Below, piece by piece: positions 35,600-48,100 of a stretch of 64,000 nt of DNA (its first letter is position 1; every line of letters begins with the position of its first letter). Under the pieces are notes generated by a model. The model was given only the letters and a program-made list of their open reading frames with translations. It did no database searches and had not been told where the DNA came from. The DNA lies in assembly GCA_005406025.1 (NCBI GenBank), contig BGZK01000478.1, positions 248,001-312,000 on the forward strand, written 5' to 3'. The position numbers and the translations under genes were made by a program. This DNA is from Eumeta japonica. Its lineage: Eukaryota; Arthropoda; Insecta; Lepidoptera; Psychidae.

Positions 35600-38572
35600 A
35601 AAACTCACCTTAAGGATTTTTCTTACGATTGATAAAAGCTGTGTCTTCTGGCATTATATTTACAAGTAAAAAACAATCTAAATATGTAATAATCTTGTGT
35701 GTGTGTTAATTAAAAGAGTATAAAATTATTATTTAAGGTTTTGAAGCTACTAGTCACAACGATATTGTAGTGATAACCGAGTATAAGCTGTTCGTGCCAA
35801 AGTCGAGAATTGGCTACTGTTAAACTCAAAGGTATCAAGACTGCTAACAGTACGTTTCACACCTGTTCACGGATAAGGCCAGGATTTGAGTGATGTAGTA
35901 TCACTCACATCGCCTCATATCGATACAAGGTCACATAAGCTAGCAGCAGTGAAACTTAATGCTGTTTTAAAACATGAATGATATCTCAAGTAGACCTTTA
36001 AATATTTACCTCATAGTATGTGCCAAACGTTCGATAATTACGTATCATTATATTGTAACTTAATGCGAATAATAATATTAAGACTAAAAAATTAAAAATA
36101 AATGTTTAAAAAATTAAAATGTTTAAAGTACTAAGTCTTTAATACGGAATACATGGTACAAAATAATTGGAAAGATTTATAATTACACACAAATCGCCCT
36201 GGAAATTTGTAATTGTGAAGTTTTAATATCCATGAAAATAGTTTGAAAGATTTCAAACTAAAAACGTAAGGCCCTTCTAATAGTCTTCTAATAGTAACGA
36301 GACTAAGCATCAGTTAACACAGCGTGTTACAATACGTATACCTGCCACAACGGTACGGTGATCGGCAGCAAAAGGTTTAAAGCCAAATGATAGTTTAATT
36401 TACAGTAGTTTCTTGTTTTTGCATACAGTTGAATCTCGACACAAGATAAATGGGTGCATATCCCCTTCAGCTGTGCCGTAACTGTTTCTGGTAGAGAACG
36501 TAAATGATTTAGGTTGTACTACGTAAATGTCAATGTTTCTGAAATGTATGTGAGGTGAAGGTATATAATTGTCATGTAGTTGAGCACACCTGTAACAGGT
36601 ATGTTTAACTAATGTTTCGTATTACTTCATTCCCAGTATCTTAGCAACGCCAACATTAGACCTTTACACAACTTCAACACCAACGACTAGTAGTTTTAGA
36701 AGGCATTCAGATTTGTTTATGTCCTATTTTATTGTATAATTAATCTCAATTTTGTATGTTCTTTTTGTTCCGTTAATTTCCTCAGTAGGTGCCCATTTGC
36801 TGCATGAACAATTTTAGTTTCTTCCTAGTACTTCTAGAGACAAATCAAACGAGCACAAACTAGATGGAATTGTATTATTTCGTTACAGAGTTCTTATAGC
36901 TGCCTTCCGGTTCCATCAGACCAGCTCTATAACTTACTTATATTGCATTGTGACCAGGATTCCATATGATTGCAAAATTTTAGTTCCATGTAATCAGGAA
37001 AAATAAGTCAAATATAAGTTGTAAATCTAATTACCTACAAAAAAACATTGTAAATTTTTATTTAGTTTTAAGTAAATAAAAATTTATATTTACTTACTTA
37101 AAAATATGTTATTATAATAAGATTTGTAGCAGAGGCTATACTTTTGTTAGATGCTTTCCAAAAAAAATGCATCTCAAAGAGTTCCGTATCAATTTAATTG
37201 TGCATATAGATATTTCATCCACAATTAGTTTAGACGATTTTTACTCGTTTTCGATACCAATACCAGGGAAATATCGGTCCCATGAATTTTGTTAAACTTT
37301 TATTTGTACAGTTCACTCCTTAAAAATCGATTTTAATACATATCCCAATGTACGTAAATTAGGTGTGATCCGAAATAGTGTTAAAATATAATGAAGTCGT
37401 ATGTTACGTTGCATGAATTTTGCTCATCTTATATTGAATGCGGGTATTGTTCTTCAACTATTGATTTAAAGATGTTTTATTTTTAACAGAGATAAGTTAA
37501 GCTCAGATAACTCAAACTTCATTTTAACGCTTGAATGAGGTAAAACATCAGTCTGTCAGAATATCAGAATATTTTTGCGAAGCAACAGTAGCCGTACTGT
37601 AAGTAGAACCCAGGCTTTGAAACCCTCTGTACGTAAATTCCGACATGATCATATAAATGTCGGATGCCTGTACATTCTTAAGTCAAGTGTAATGCACCTC
37701 TCTAAATACTTCGCATCTTTTTCAAAAATGACAGATTTACATGGTTTTACATGGTTTGCAAACTCGTATACCTTCCACTTTTTTTCCAATATTTATTCTT
37801 GTAGTTTATTTCTTAAAAATCGATTTTCGATTACATAACGAGCGGTATCAAATTCGTAAGGAAATGAAATTCGAGTATTAACAAAGAGTAAGATCTTTGT
37901 CATATTGCCTCTCCGTAATACGCATTTGGGCATCTTATAATGAACGTATATATTTTTCTCCCATAGTTGATTTATTGATATTTTATTTTTAACGTAGATA
38001 AATTAAGTTTTTCCAATATTTTAATATGGAATTCAGACGGTTCCCGATTTTTAATGAAACATGATTAATTTATGGAGTTATTCATTATATACGTAAGGGT
38101 TCCGAGATGGAGAAGACCTTAAAAGTCTTTACATGACTTATGTCAAAGGGCGGAGAGATATAAAAGCCCTTTTACGTAATATTATAGAAGTCAAAATGTG
38201 CGTTTTCCAATGTAAAGGGAGGGACATTTGAGAGCAAAGCATTAGGTGAAGCAACTATATGTGATGATGTTATGTGTTTCTTTTTATTATTAATGTACAA
38301 TAAAATAAAATGAAAAACCATGATTAATGTTTAGTTATTAGTTTTAATGTAACTAATTCTTTTTTAAGACTTTAGGACTATTTACGAAAGTTAAGTTAAA
38401 TATTACGTATGAAGGACATGAGTACTCCGAATAATCTCATGTGTATGGAAAGAGGAGAGGGTTAACAAAATTCAAAATCATCCTTACGTAAACAATTAAT
38501 TGTCTCGAATTTAGACCGCACTTATTGCTTTTTCATCCATTTATCTAGACCATAACATTCCGAAACCTCCTA
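35600..38572. other. no gene seen apart from a repeat pair
   Basis: AT-rich sequence with scattered less AT-rich stretches (35755-35960 and 36290-36370). Neither strand gives a recognisable protein. The plus ORF at 37575-37838 overlaps the duplicated block described separately. Confidence 0.4.
37270..38010 (+). repeat. diverged direct duplication (~240 bp, two copies)
   Basis: A first block (about 37300-37502) contains ccttaaaaatcgattttaat, then gctcatcttatattgaatgc, then attgatttaaagatgtttta and taacagagataagttaag. A second block (about 37780-38007) contains tcttaaaaatcgattttcga, then gggcatcttataatgaacgt, then gttgatttattgatatttta and taacgtagataaattaag. The order is kept with moderate divergence. 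Confidence 0.55.
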
Positions 38573-38782
38573 GTGGACAGCACGTTTGGTATATACAAAA
38601 CTACACTCGTGCGGCTATTAAAGGAAGCGCCCGACGCTACTAATAAAGCTAGGCGGAGGGCTGCTCTCACTTCAGGGTCTGGAGCACGGTTGCATGCGCT
38701 GCCTTCACCCAACTTTGGCACATCAATGAAAGACAATTCCCTTCGGGTGGCTGTGGCTCTTCGGTTGGGATGTAATTTCTAA
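38573..38782 (+). pseudogene. probable retroelement ORF fragment (LHALPSP...VALRLG)
   Basis: The open frame contains LLKEAPDATNKARRRAALTS followed by GARLHALPSPNFGTSMKDNS and LRVAVALRLGC. The pattern 'W/RLHALPSPxxGT...LRVAVALRLG' is one I recall from many predicted proteins linked to retrotransposon-like reverse transcriptases in animals. The fragment is only about 70 codons, with no RT domain beside it. It is likely a 5' truncated remnant. GC content is well above the flanks, which fits a younger insertion or residual coding composition. Confidence 0.45.
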
Positions 38783-39049
38783 GAAACTCCATTCCCACTG
38801 TAAAACCTCAACCCTCTCACCATCTTCCTTAGTCTGTCAGGCTTTGATTATAAGCCATGTACGTACTGAGTAAGTATGAATGCATATTTAGTTACTACAA
38901 TAAGGATCAATAAACTAAATCGAATCATAACTTATATAATTTTTTAATTCCTTATATTCATCGAAACAATTTATACTGTTTATCGGCAATAATATGTAAA
39001 TTAACTTAGTAAATGAACAATAATAGTTAAATAATTGAATTTCGTGTTC

Positions 39050-39341
39050 AGTCGGCTTGGTGGTTAAGTACATTACCTCCAAACCGGAGGTACTGGGCTC
39101 GATGTTGTTTACGAGCGAATTGACCACTGAGTTTTTAGCCCAAATTGTACCACATGCTTCGTGCTTTGGGTAGCAGGCTACTAATCCGTTGGTCACGGGC
39201 TTGGTCATGGCATTTATGACCACGCTCGTTGGTATTGGAGGGCTTCGGGTCTAAGCCGGACAATAGGAAATAAAAAGTTTGTGGTCGGTTGTAACTCAGC
39301 AGTGGAGTGATTAGAAAATCGTGTACAAAAACAACAACAAA
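39050..39341 (+). mobile_element. tRNA-derived SINE
   Basis: The 5' part resembles a tRNA gene. It has a box A-like ttggtggttaagtaca (about 39056-39071), an anticodon-arm-like acctccaaaccggaggt (5-bp stem, 7-base loop, triplet AAC as in a valine tRNA), and a box B-like gggctcgatgtt (about 39095). A tRNA-unrelated body follows (cacatgcttcgtgctttggg, gtcggttgtaactcagcag), then an A/CAA-rich end (aaaaacaacaacaaaag). The T arm is degenerate, so this is not a functional tRNA. Confidence 0.65.
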
Positions 39342-39717
39342 AGTACAATTGTGTATATCTATTTTTGTTAGACCAATGAATATGTATTGAGTATGGTTTG
39401 ATTGCGGTTTGTGAAGCTTTTGTATAAAACTATACAGTCTGAATATTAAATTTATTTGTACACGATATGTTTTGCACTCAAACTTTACCTATAACCACAA
39501 AGCCATCTTTCGGGGTTAAGTGTGTAGGGATGAGATTAAAAATGCAAAACGTTTAAAAAAACAATTTATTCGTAAACTTGTCGGAGCTATTTATGGCTAA
39601 ACAGTGATACCTTAGACCGATTTTTATTAACATAATATTTACAAGTCCGCCGTCTGTTATATACACGATTTGAACGTTCAAAATATTCATGTCCCTTCGT
39701 CACGTAGTGCATAATTC

Positions 39718-39770
39718 ATACCGGTCCTCGGCTACCGTATACCGCGTACCGGATACCGGATACCGTGGCA
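39718..39770 (+). repeat. short TACCG-based minisatellite
   Basis: Repeated variants of ctaccgtataccgcgtaccg and gataccggataccgtgg. Seven or so TACCG-type units. Confidence 0.65.
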
Positions 39771-40231
39771 CATTTAAATCTCCCTTCAATGCATGTCACA
39801 CGACACCGTTTTCGGTTGTATGTTATCACAGCACCGACACGCCGAGTTATTCATTGTTCGCGCGCCCCCTGAAGTGTACACGAACGTTTTTATTTTATTT
39901 ATTTATTTGTTAAAAAAATCGACAGTGGTACAAAACGAAAATTAAACAATCTAATGCGAATATTTATCGACTATTAGATACGTCGGAAGTATAAGAGGAG
40001 ATTTTAATTATGATTTAATTGTACAAAAATACCGCTAACGTAACCTCATTAAGAGTATAAGAATGTTTAAATGCCAATATCGTACCGAACCTGTGGAGAT
40101 TCTACGACTGTTTAAATATTTACAGCCTTCTCCGAAGACTTCGGTTGATCAGCGTTTTCGAATGGGACTTAATTTGTAATTTGATTTTAAACCGATCGGT
40201 TATCGACCACCGTTCGCGTTTTTGTAATATA

Positions 40232-40237
40232 TTTATT
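40232..40237 (-). promoter_or_regulatory. candidate polyadenylation signal for the Dpr gene
   Basis: AATAAA on the minus strand, about 460 bases past the stop codon of the Dpr gene. AT-rich DNA offers many such hexamers (for example around 39891-39909 and near 40440), so this is only a plausible choice. Confidence 0.2.
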
Positions 40238-40698
40238 TACAGAGCCTTTTTTTTAGAGGTGTCATTTGGAATTTTTGTTTTTTTTTTTTAATAGAAAGTT
40301 TAGATATAAGCAATTCATTTCGCAAGTTAAAAGAAACCATATGAAAATCAAAATTATATCTGTCTATCGGAAATTTAAGTTTGCTATTTATGTAATTCAT
40401 AATTAACTATTAAAAGATTTATCTATATAAAAAAGAACCTTTTAATAAATGTCAATTTTGAAAATTACATCTCCATCCTATAACGCTAAACTCTTACACT
40501 AATTATTATCAAAGATTTATAAATCATCTTCAGCGTCAATACGACGATCCGTATTACCAAACTATAAAGATGCGTTCATTTCAAAACAGAGAAATCAACA
40601 ACGAACAGCCGATGTATTAATAAATAACACCTCTCAAACGGCGAAAACTCTCGTGTATTTGTGCGTGAAAAACACTCCGGCACTCCATCCCGCAGCGG

Positions 40699-40820
40699 TT
40701 ACAGCCGAAGTTGACCGTAGCCGAATACATGGAAATGAAATATGAGGCAGGCCGCCAGCGGCGCCAGCCCGCCGCCCAACGGCCAGCGCGCGCCGCCCTG
40801 CATCGCCGCCGGGGTCTCGC
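40699..40820 (-). CDS. dpr: Dpr gene, coding exon 6 (C-terminus and stop)
   Basis: The acceptor is gtccatcag (AG at 40822-40821). The exon starts GC GAG ACC, completing the split Gly codon, and reads GETPAAMQ, the counterpart of the GEHPAAMQ motif that follows Ig2 in Dprs. It then has GGARWPLGGGLAPLAACLIF and a short tail to TAA at 40699-40701. The hydrophobic stretch after small residues suggests a GPI-anchor signal or membrane-associated end, as expected for the family, although the last residues (GYGQLRL) are less hydrophobic than usual. The exon is much richer in GC than its surroundings and opens other frames, which are shadows. Confidence 0.8.
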
Positions 40821-42122
40821 CTGATGGACAGATTTGGAGACATATGATTTTCGTTTGATGTACACGGGATTATCAGCGGTGGCAACACCGGTGCGCCTAT
40901 ACACATATGTATTTTTAAGGTGACGATGAAAATATCTGTTGCACACGATTTGTATTTCATGACATGCTGATGAATATTTTACCTGTTCAAATTATAATTT
41001 TGTATATATCAATAATTTTTATAATAAAAATTGAGCAGAGAATAAATGTGTTTTCTTGTAAATATTCTCAAATAGGAATGGTAAATTTTCTAATTTGTTT
41101 TTCTACAACTTTTCGGCTTTGTCTAAGCCTCAGGTACATTTGAAATACTTGATAAGTGTTGTTTAATTGTCGAAATAGATATATTACTGTGAAATTACTA
41201 TTATAAGTTGTACAGCTCTCAAGGTTATTGACAGCAATGTATAATCATTACTATGTCACAGTATTGTGAGTTACATTAACACAAAAAATAGTTATTCCAA
41301 ATGATGTATGAATTTAAATACCCAAATCAAAAATAAATTCTATGTTCTTCTAAGAAATACCAATCTCTTGAACACATTTAGATATAAATGGATATACGGA
41401 GCTGTATATCCAGTATGTTCGGCGTACACAGACCCGTGAGCACGTGGACCCTCGCAGTGGCGGACTTGGCGTTGTCGGGACCGCACTCGTAGGCGCCCGC
41501 GTCGCCGGTGCGCGCCGCCTGCACCAGCAGCCGGCTGCTGCTGTGCGCGCCTTTCTCGGTCACCAGCGATATGCCGCCCCTCGTCGAATCGAAGTTTATT
41601 GTCTGCACATATGAATCGATTATTGCTGGAGCAATGTTAAGGTTGTGCCGAACAGAGATTAAATCATACACTGTGAATTGCTGATAAATACTACCAATTA
41701 GACATTCGATTTTTGTCAATTCGGTTGGTGTTCTAATTTTTAATAAAGAGAAAAATCAATGATGATACGCGCGATCAAGGTTACAAGCAATATTTTAACA
41801 AACAAAAGCTTGTAATAAATTTACATATATATGTAAACGAAGGCCATGATCATGGCACTTCATTTAATTTGAATTTGTTACTCATGTCATTCGATTATTC
41901 TATGACAGATAGATATATGGAGGTTACGTTTTAAGTTGTTCGTTATTATTAATATGAAATAATAGCTTTCAATGTTTCTTTTCCAGGTTAGTAATTTTAG
42001 TTATGTAAAGTTGTATGTTGTAGTTATGTAAATTGTATATAAAACATTATTTGTAATAAAACATTGTCTTTTCCATAGAAACTCAGTTAAGTTATTTATT
42101 GCAAGAGTAAATTATATAAATC

Positions 42123-42158
<36 letters not shown>

Positions 42159-45100
42159 GACATAAGTCATGGCATAAAGTTGATATGCTGCATAATTAGG
42201 TCATTGAATTACGTAAACATTTAGAAAATCACATCACATTTACATAAATAAATTGATGCTATATTTCTCAAACATATTGTCTTATGTAAAACATTGTTTA
42301 AAATTTATATTTAAAGTATGAAAATTATTATTACTTTCATTTACTGTACTAACTTCGATGAAAGTTCCTTTTGCCTACGTCATACTCTCAAAATGAATAA
42401 CAAATGAGGTTCTCAACTAAAACTTTTACATTATTTGAATGCCATTATAATTTCCATTAATCATGTTACGATGACTGCGTCCGTGAAGTGGGGTCAAGTG
42501 ATCGCTTTCTATGAAAGGCTCTATATTCAGTTGATAGTCGAGAATTTTTTGTAAGGTTTCTTTTATTTTTGGCGAGAGTCTAAGTACTCAAACTGTATCT
42601 TAATCTAAACTGTAGTTTAATTTCAACCACATTTTTGAGTTCAAAAATATGACTAAATTATAAAACTTCAATCCTGTCATGGAATAAATTAAATAAAAAG
42701 AAAGAAAGAAATCATTACTGAAGTTCAATAAAGACTGATTAATACTAAATTTTTATGGTGATCGCTTTTCGATACTTGAAATACTGATACCAGTGAATGA
42801 ATGAATTTGAAATCATTCATAATAAATATTTAATATAAATACGACTTTCTATCAAAGAAGTGCATTTAAGTGAATTTACGATAAGAAAACATAAAGTTAA
42901 ACTCCAGTGTGACCTTTCATATCTATATTCGACGAAAGAAAATTTCCTATCGATAGACCTAAGCGAAAAACGGTTTATAACATTTAAAGTTGGATTGCGT
43001 TTATTAAACGCTTTTGAGATATTTTTCTACGAATACAAAGTTAACAGAACGGAATAGAGAGAACAGATAGAATAAAGTGGAAATTAGTCTCTTCGTTGAT
43101 TGTAGAACGAACATGTACGCTTCTAATAAGGAAATAATTAAAAGCGAATTTTTTTCTTAAATTTGATATATAAATTTCCATGAAGACAATGATTGTAAAT
43201 GAATAAACTAAACTGTTGAACTCAAATATCAATATTTTTTATTTAAATTAAGGACACTAATGCAAAAAAATAACTTTTAGTCACAACGTGGATAATTAAA
43301 TTCAGATATTGAAGCAGGATAGTCTAGGTACATAGCGTATGTAAATAAATACATTCAGATCTAAATAATAATTTGATAATATTTTAGGCGTACCTCGTAA
43401 ACCGTTAAACTTTAATATTAACACAACAAAATTGTAAACACACATTGCAGTTGTGTTAACATTTTGTCGGTTATCACTTTTTTCTGTCATCGAACTTGTG
43501 CAAACGAAAATTGTCTTTGAAAAATTAAAAAATTGTTATTAATTCTTATTTGAGGTTTTTCAAATTTTTGAATATGAACGATGTCATTAGACGAAATTTT
43601 TGAGAAAATTTTATACAATTTTTACGTAAGTGTATATTTTTTGTTAATATAAACATGGAGAAAAATATTGTTATACACTGTGTATTCGTCTTAAATGTTT
43701 TCAAACTAAATATTTTACTTGCAATTAGACGATTTTTGAAATGAAAAAAAATCTGTCGCTAATAATTAATTATAAAAAAAATATATCTAATAAAGCGATA
43801 TAGAACTTTGAAGTACTGGAAGAGGCGGCGTTATGTGATGAAGGACCTCTAAATAGACCTTAAGCCAAAGCTTTACATTTTCGTCTTGATGTCATAAATA
43901 CATTTGATTTAAAGAAAACCAGATCAATTTTCGCATAAAATGTACATTATTGATAATACAATATAATTTGTTCACGTGTCTTATAATCTTCCAAAATATA
44001 TGTATGAATATAGAATGATTGATTTTATTCTTTTTACAATAATTACGGCTTAACATGAACTCTCTCATAAAATTTATCGCATATTCATACAATAAAAAAG
44101 ACTCGATTACATTAAAACTTCTCGAGCATAAACCTAAAGAATCTATTGACGAATCGTTCTTAAAAGTTATCGTTTAACTATCAGCAAAAGTATCACTCGC
44201 GTAATCATCATTTAACCCTCTTCGCTTCGTTCTCAATAACGAAACTCTCGGCCTCACATTGATGACGTAATAGATATAGAGGTTGGAGGGTCAATAAATA
44301 TAGGTGTGACCTTGCCGCGGTGTGTCCACGTGATGGAGTGCGGCGGCTCGGGCGTGTGTCGCACGATGCACGTCAGATTGATGGTCGAGCCCGCGTATAT
44401 AAACAGGTCCGGCCCACCCAGTATTTCAGTTTCGGGCTCTGGAACAGAACAGGATAACTCAATGCCGGAAGACGAGAGGTTGAAGAGTAACGAGCGAGCC
44501 TGAAATAATGTGTGCTTCCCTTCAGGTTTGTGGTCGAGTCTGCATTCATCCACAGAGGGACCTATTTCTATTATTTTGAGATTTTTTGAAAGAAAGAAAT
44601 GATGAGATTAGTTCGTTGTAATAAAAGCGTTACACGAAATGACCAAAATACAAATATGGCAAATAAAAGATAATCGGGAGAAATAAAACAAAACAGTACA
44701 TGATATCTTTGGTCCACTCGTTGAATTGCTATTAGTTGACTTTACCAAAAGATTTTAATACAGTAATTCCATTTCGAATCGGTATATATTATTTCCAATT
44801 GAAATTAAATTTACAAACAAAAAGTAGTTTTACTCTTGAAATAATCTTATTGATTCAATGTTAGCGATCTATACTTGAGTTGTAATAAAAGAAAAACATA
44901 TTGAATACCTCTTTGTCCGTCCATCTGTGACAGGAATTTTTCTCAGGGACTATTTTATGTCGTTCTATGATTTGTCTAAGTATGCATAGATTTATTAATT
45001 GCTTTTCCAAACAGGTGTAATAGGGTAGTAAATTATAAAGCAAATATTTGGATCAAAGAGGAAACAAAAATATTTTTTTGTTTAGGTTATCACAAGGGAA

Positions 45101-48100
45101 CAAATTAAAGCACGATTGAAAAATGTTAACTCATCTTCGACAAGTTTTTGAAAAAATAAACCAAGGCGTACCTAAAGCGGATTTCTACATCTGCGGTCAA
45201 CGTCTTCGAATGAAATGAAGTAAGATTTGCAATTACAATAGGCTTAAATCTAACGGGTAATGCATCATTCCTCATAAAGAATAATTTATTCTGAAATAAT
45301 TTGGGCACAAGTACGTATATTGGAATGCTAAGTATTCATTGTATTAAAATTCACGTGCATGCTCATTAGACTGATGTTATTGACAATTGAAAAATTTTGA
45401 TATCCAACAAATTTTATACTAAATAATTTTCTTTGAATTTTTTTTATAAATATTCATTTCTTCGATTTTATTTAGACTTTTACTATTAGATAAACACACA
45501 GTTTAAAAGTTAGAAGAGGGATACAAAGTTAACGAGTTTCGAGGCTAATAAACCACAAAATGTTACATCTCAGAGGAAAACTCACTTAGGAGTTGAAATT
45601 ATTTTTGAATATCTATCGTGCAACACCCTATAAAATGGAGTGCCCGAAAAATGTTTTTTATTCTTAAATTCTATGTAGAGAAAACTTCCAATATTATTTT
45701 TGTTATATCGTTACATAAATATATGGTCGTTCGTATAAGATATTTTCTTATGACGAGCTTATAATGACGAATGACGAAGTTCTAAAACTGTTACATACCG
45801 ATGGGTAGACAGGACGGAACTATAAGAGCTCTTTTGGCTACATAATCCTAAAAACCCTTAATAATGGCTTATCTTAAACTTGTCTATGAAAGCACCAGTC
45901 TTAATAATCTAAAAACGTCATCAAAGTAAATAATAAATTTGCATTGCGATAGAAAATTATCTGCTTTACCCGCTCAGGCACTCAAAAAAGTACGTTGTAT
46001 ATGAAGGCAATTTTGGACTTTGTTGCCTTCATTTCGTTTAGTGCCGTTTGAGCCAGCGAGTTATTACAATACTGAAATGTGCGATATAAAGTGGTATAAA
46101 TAAAACAACCAAAGTATAAAAAAGGATGGAATATCTTATATTCAGTAATTACAGTTGAGAATTGTTTGTATTTTAAGGTATTTTTTTATTAATGCGGTGC
46201 TTTTCTTTGTATTTGTTTTTATTTAAACGTTGCCTTTTCATGATTTTGAATACTTTTCAAAAGCGTCGTTGCACGAACATGTTGCGTAGTTTCACTATGT
46301 TTATTTATTTTCCTCGGCAGGTTCATTCTATAAACTTTAAAACACTCAGTCGCTATCGTTATGAAATCGTAAGCAATTACGTAGAAACCATGTAGGTTGA
46401 GGACGCGCAGTGAGCAAATCTGGTTTTGACGTAATTTTGGCGTCATGACAACATCGACTGGGTGGTTTTAAGTTTACAGAATTGACCTGCAGCCCTCGTG
46501 TCGACCACACAACCGCAGTGCACACTGTGCCTTCTCTGCTCCGTTCATCACAGTACACCCACAAGCGACATGCAGTCATGCTTAGCGTGTACGTGGGCCG
46601 CGTATCGAACCAGACTACCCGTATGTCAGTGGCGTCATATCGTGTGCACATTGTTCATGTCTCGCAGTGAACTAACCTCATGTGTACCGATGTGATAAAG
46701 CGAAAGTTTTTGTCATTTTGTTTATTTAAACGTTTTGTTTGTCCAATCTCAGGAGCTGTCCGACGGATTACAAAAACTATTTCTGTGTAAAACAGTCAGT
46801 TTAACAAGGAATGCTGTAAACTGTATAATATTACGCTCTCATTAAAAAGTCCAGTGCAATAATCATAAACATCAGCTTATCGTGCGTGCCATGAGCATCG
46901 TGCGGTGCAGTCGTGCCTAAGCCTGTAAGCAGCACCCAAACGTGGGCAGACGCGTAAGAACAGACATCGCTGTCTGTTATGTTCCGTTTTCTGAATTTGA
47001 CATTGATGATTCTTTTTTTTTATATTGTAGCATTACCACTTTTTTATTATCTCTATTAAGGTACTTCTTTTAGTTTAAGTTTATTTTTCCAAATTTTTCT
47101 GAGTAGTTATTTTCGCAATTATCGTCTACATTGATTTTGTTACCACAGTAAAAAGTTCTATTATAGTAAAAACCGCCTATATCAGTCTCCAAATCCCAAC
47201 ATATCTCTCTGTTAAATATTATTGTGATTGCTTCAGTGGACTACTATTTGTAATATTAGTAGATATGGAACTAATCTTGACAAAATTTGCTATCAATATG
47301 ATAGGTATTACAAGTCTCGAAAGACTTAATGTGACAAAATATTAAATTCCCATGGATACAAAATCTACACAAATGAAGTTGAAGGCGAATGTTCGTTTAA
47401 TATAAAAGCCAAGCTAACCACATGTATGTAGCGTGTCCGTACGCAGTAATAGAATGGCACTTGTTTAATTGCAAAATACATCGGACAAATACGATGAGGA
47501 CTCTCATCCCGAGGATTCTGTTCACTTAATTGTGTATGCAGATGCATCCTTCAAGAGGCCCGACAAAATATCGTCGGTTTTCGATTCCAATATTGGCTTT
47601 GGGAATCCCAAAACATTTGCTTTTAACATTGACAATATTTTTCGATCACTTCAGATGGAGCCACATTTTCAGCGAAAACGTGAATTCGTTGTGGTGTTGT
47701 GAGCTATAACGTCTAGGTGAATTATTGAGACATTAAAAGATGATTATGGACAAGGACTTCTAAGCAGTGTATGAAAATTTGAAAAGTTAAAAAAAGACTA
47801 TTTAAAAATATTGTGGTGGAGCCATGTTTCGGGCAACTTGGCTGCAGCAAGTAAATGAACCGGCTCGGCCGGTGCAATACCACTCTCTCACAGAACATAG
47901 GCGTGAAATAAAGTTTCAGCTATTTTCTTTTGTCCAGTGAGTGAGAGTTCCGGTGGGCCACTCCGCTTCTATCACCCCACAACCTCCTTCAATCAGTCCA
48001 TTCCTTCCTCCATTTGATATTCTCTTCCTACTAAAATAGGCGGCAACGAAATAATGACTCCTCCGGAGTCTCGAGTATCTATGGGTTGTGATGACCATCT

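Noticed and set aside
39056..39110. Possible functional tRNA-Val gene
   Set aside because: The T arm and acceptor stem are not complementary, and a SINE body and A-rich tail follow directly.
40617..40960. Two overlapping minus ORFs of 108-109 codons near the Dpr 3' end
   Set aside because: They are frame shadows over the GC-rich last Dpr exon; the third frame, entered through the acceptor at 40821, gives the family-typical GETPAAMQ.
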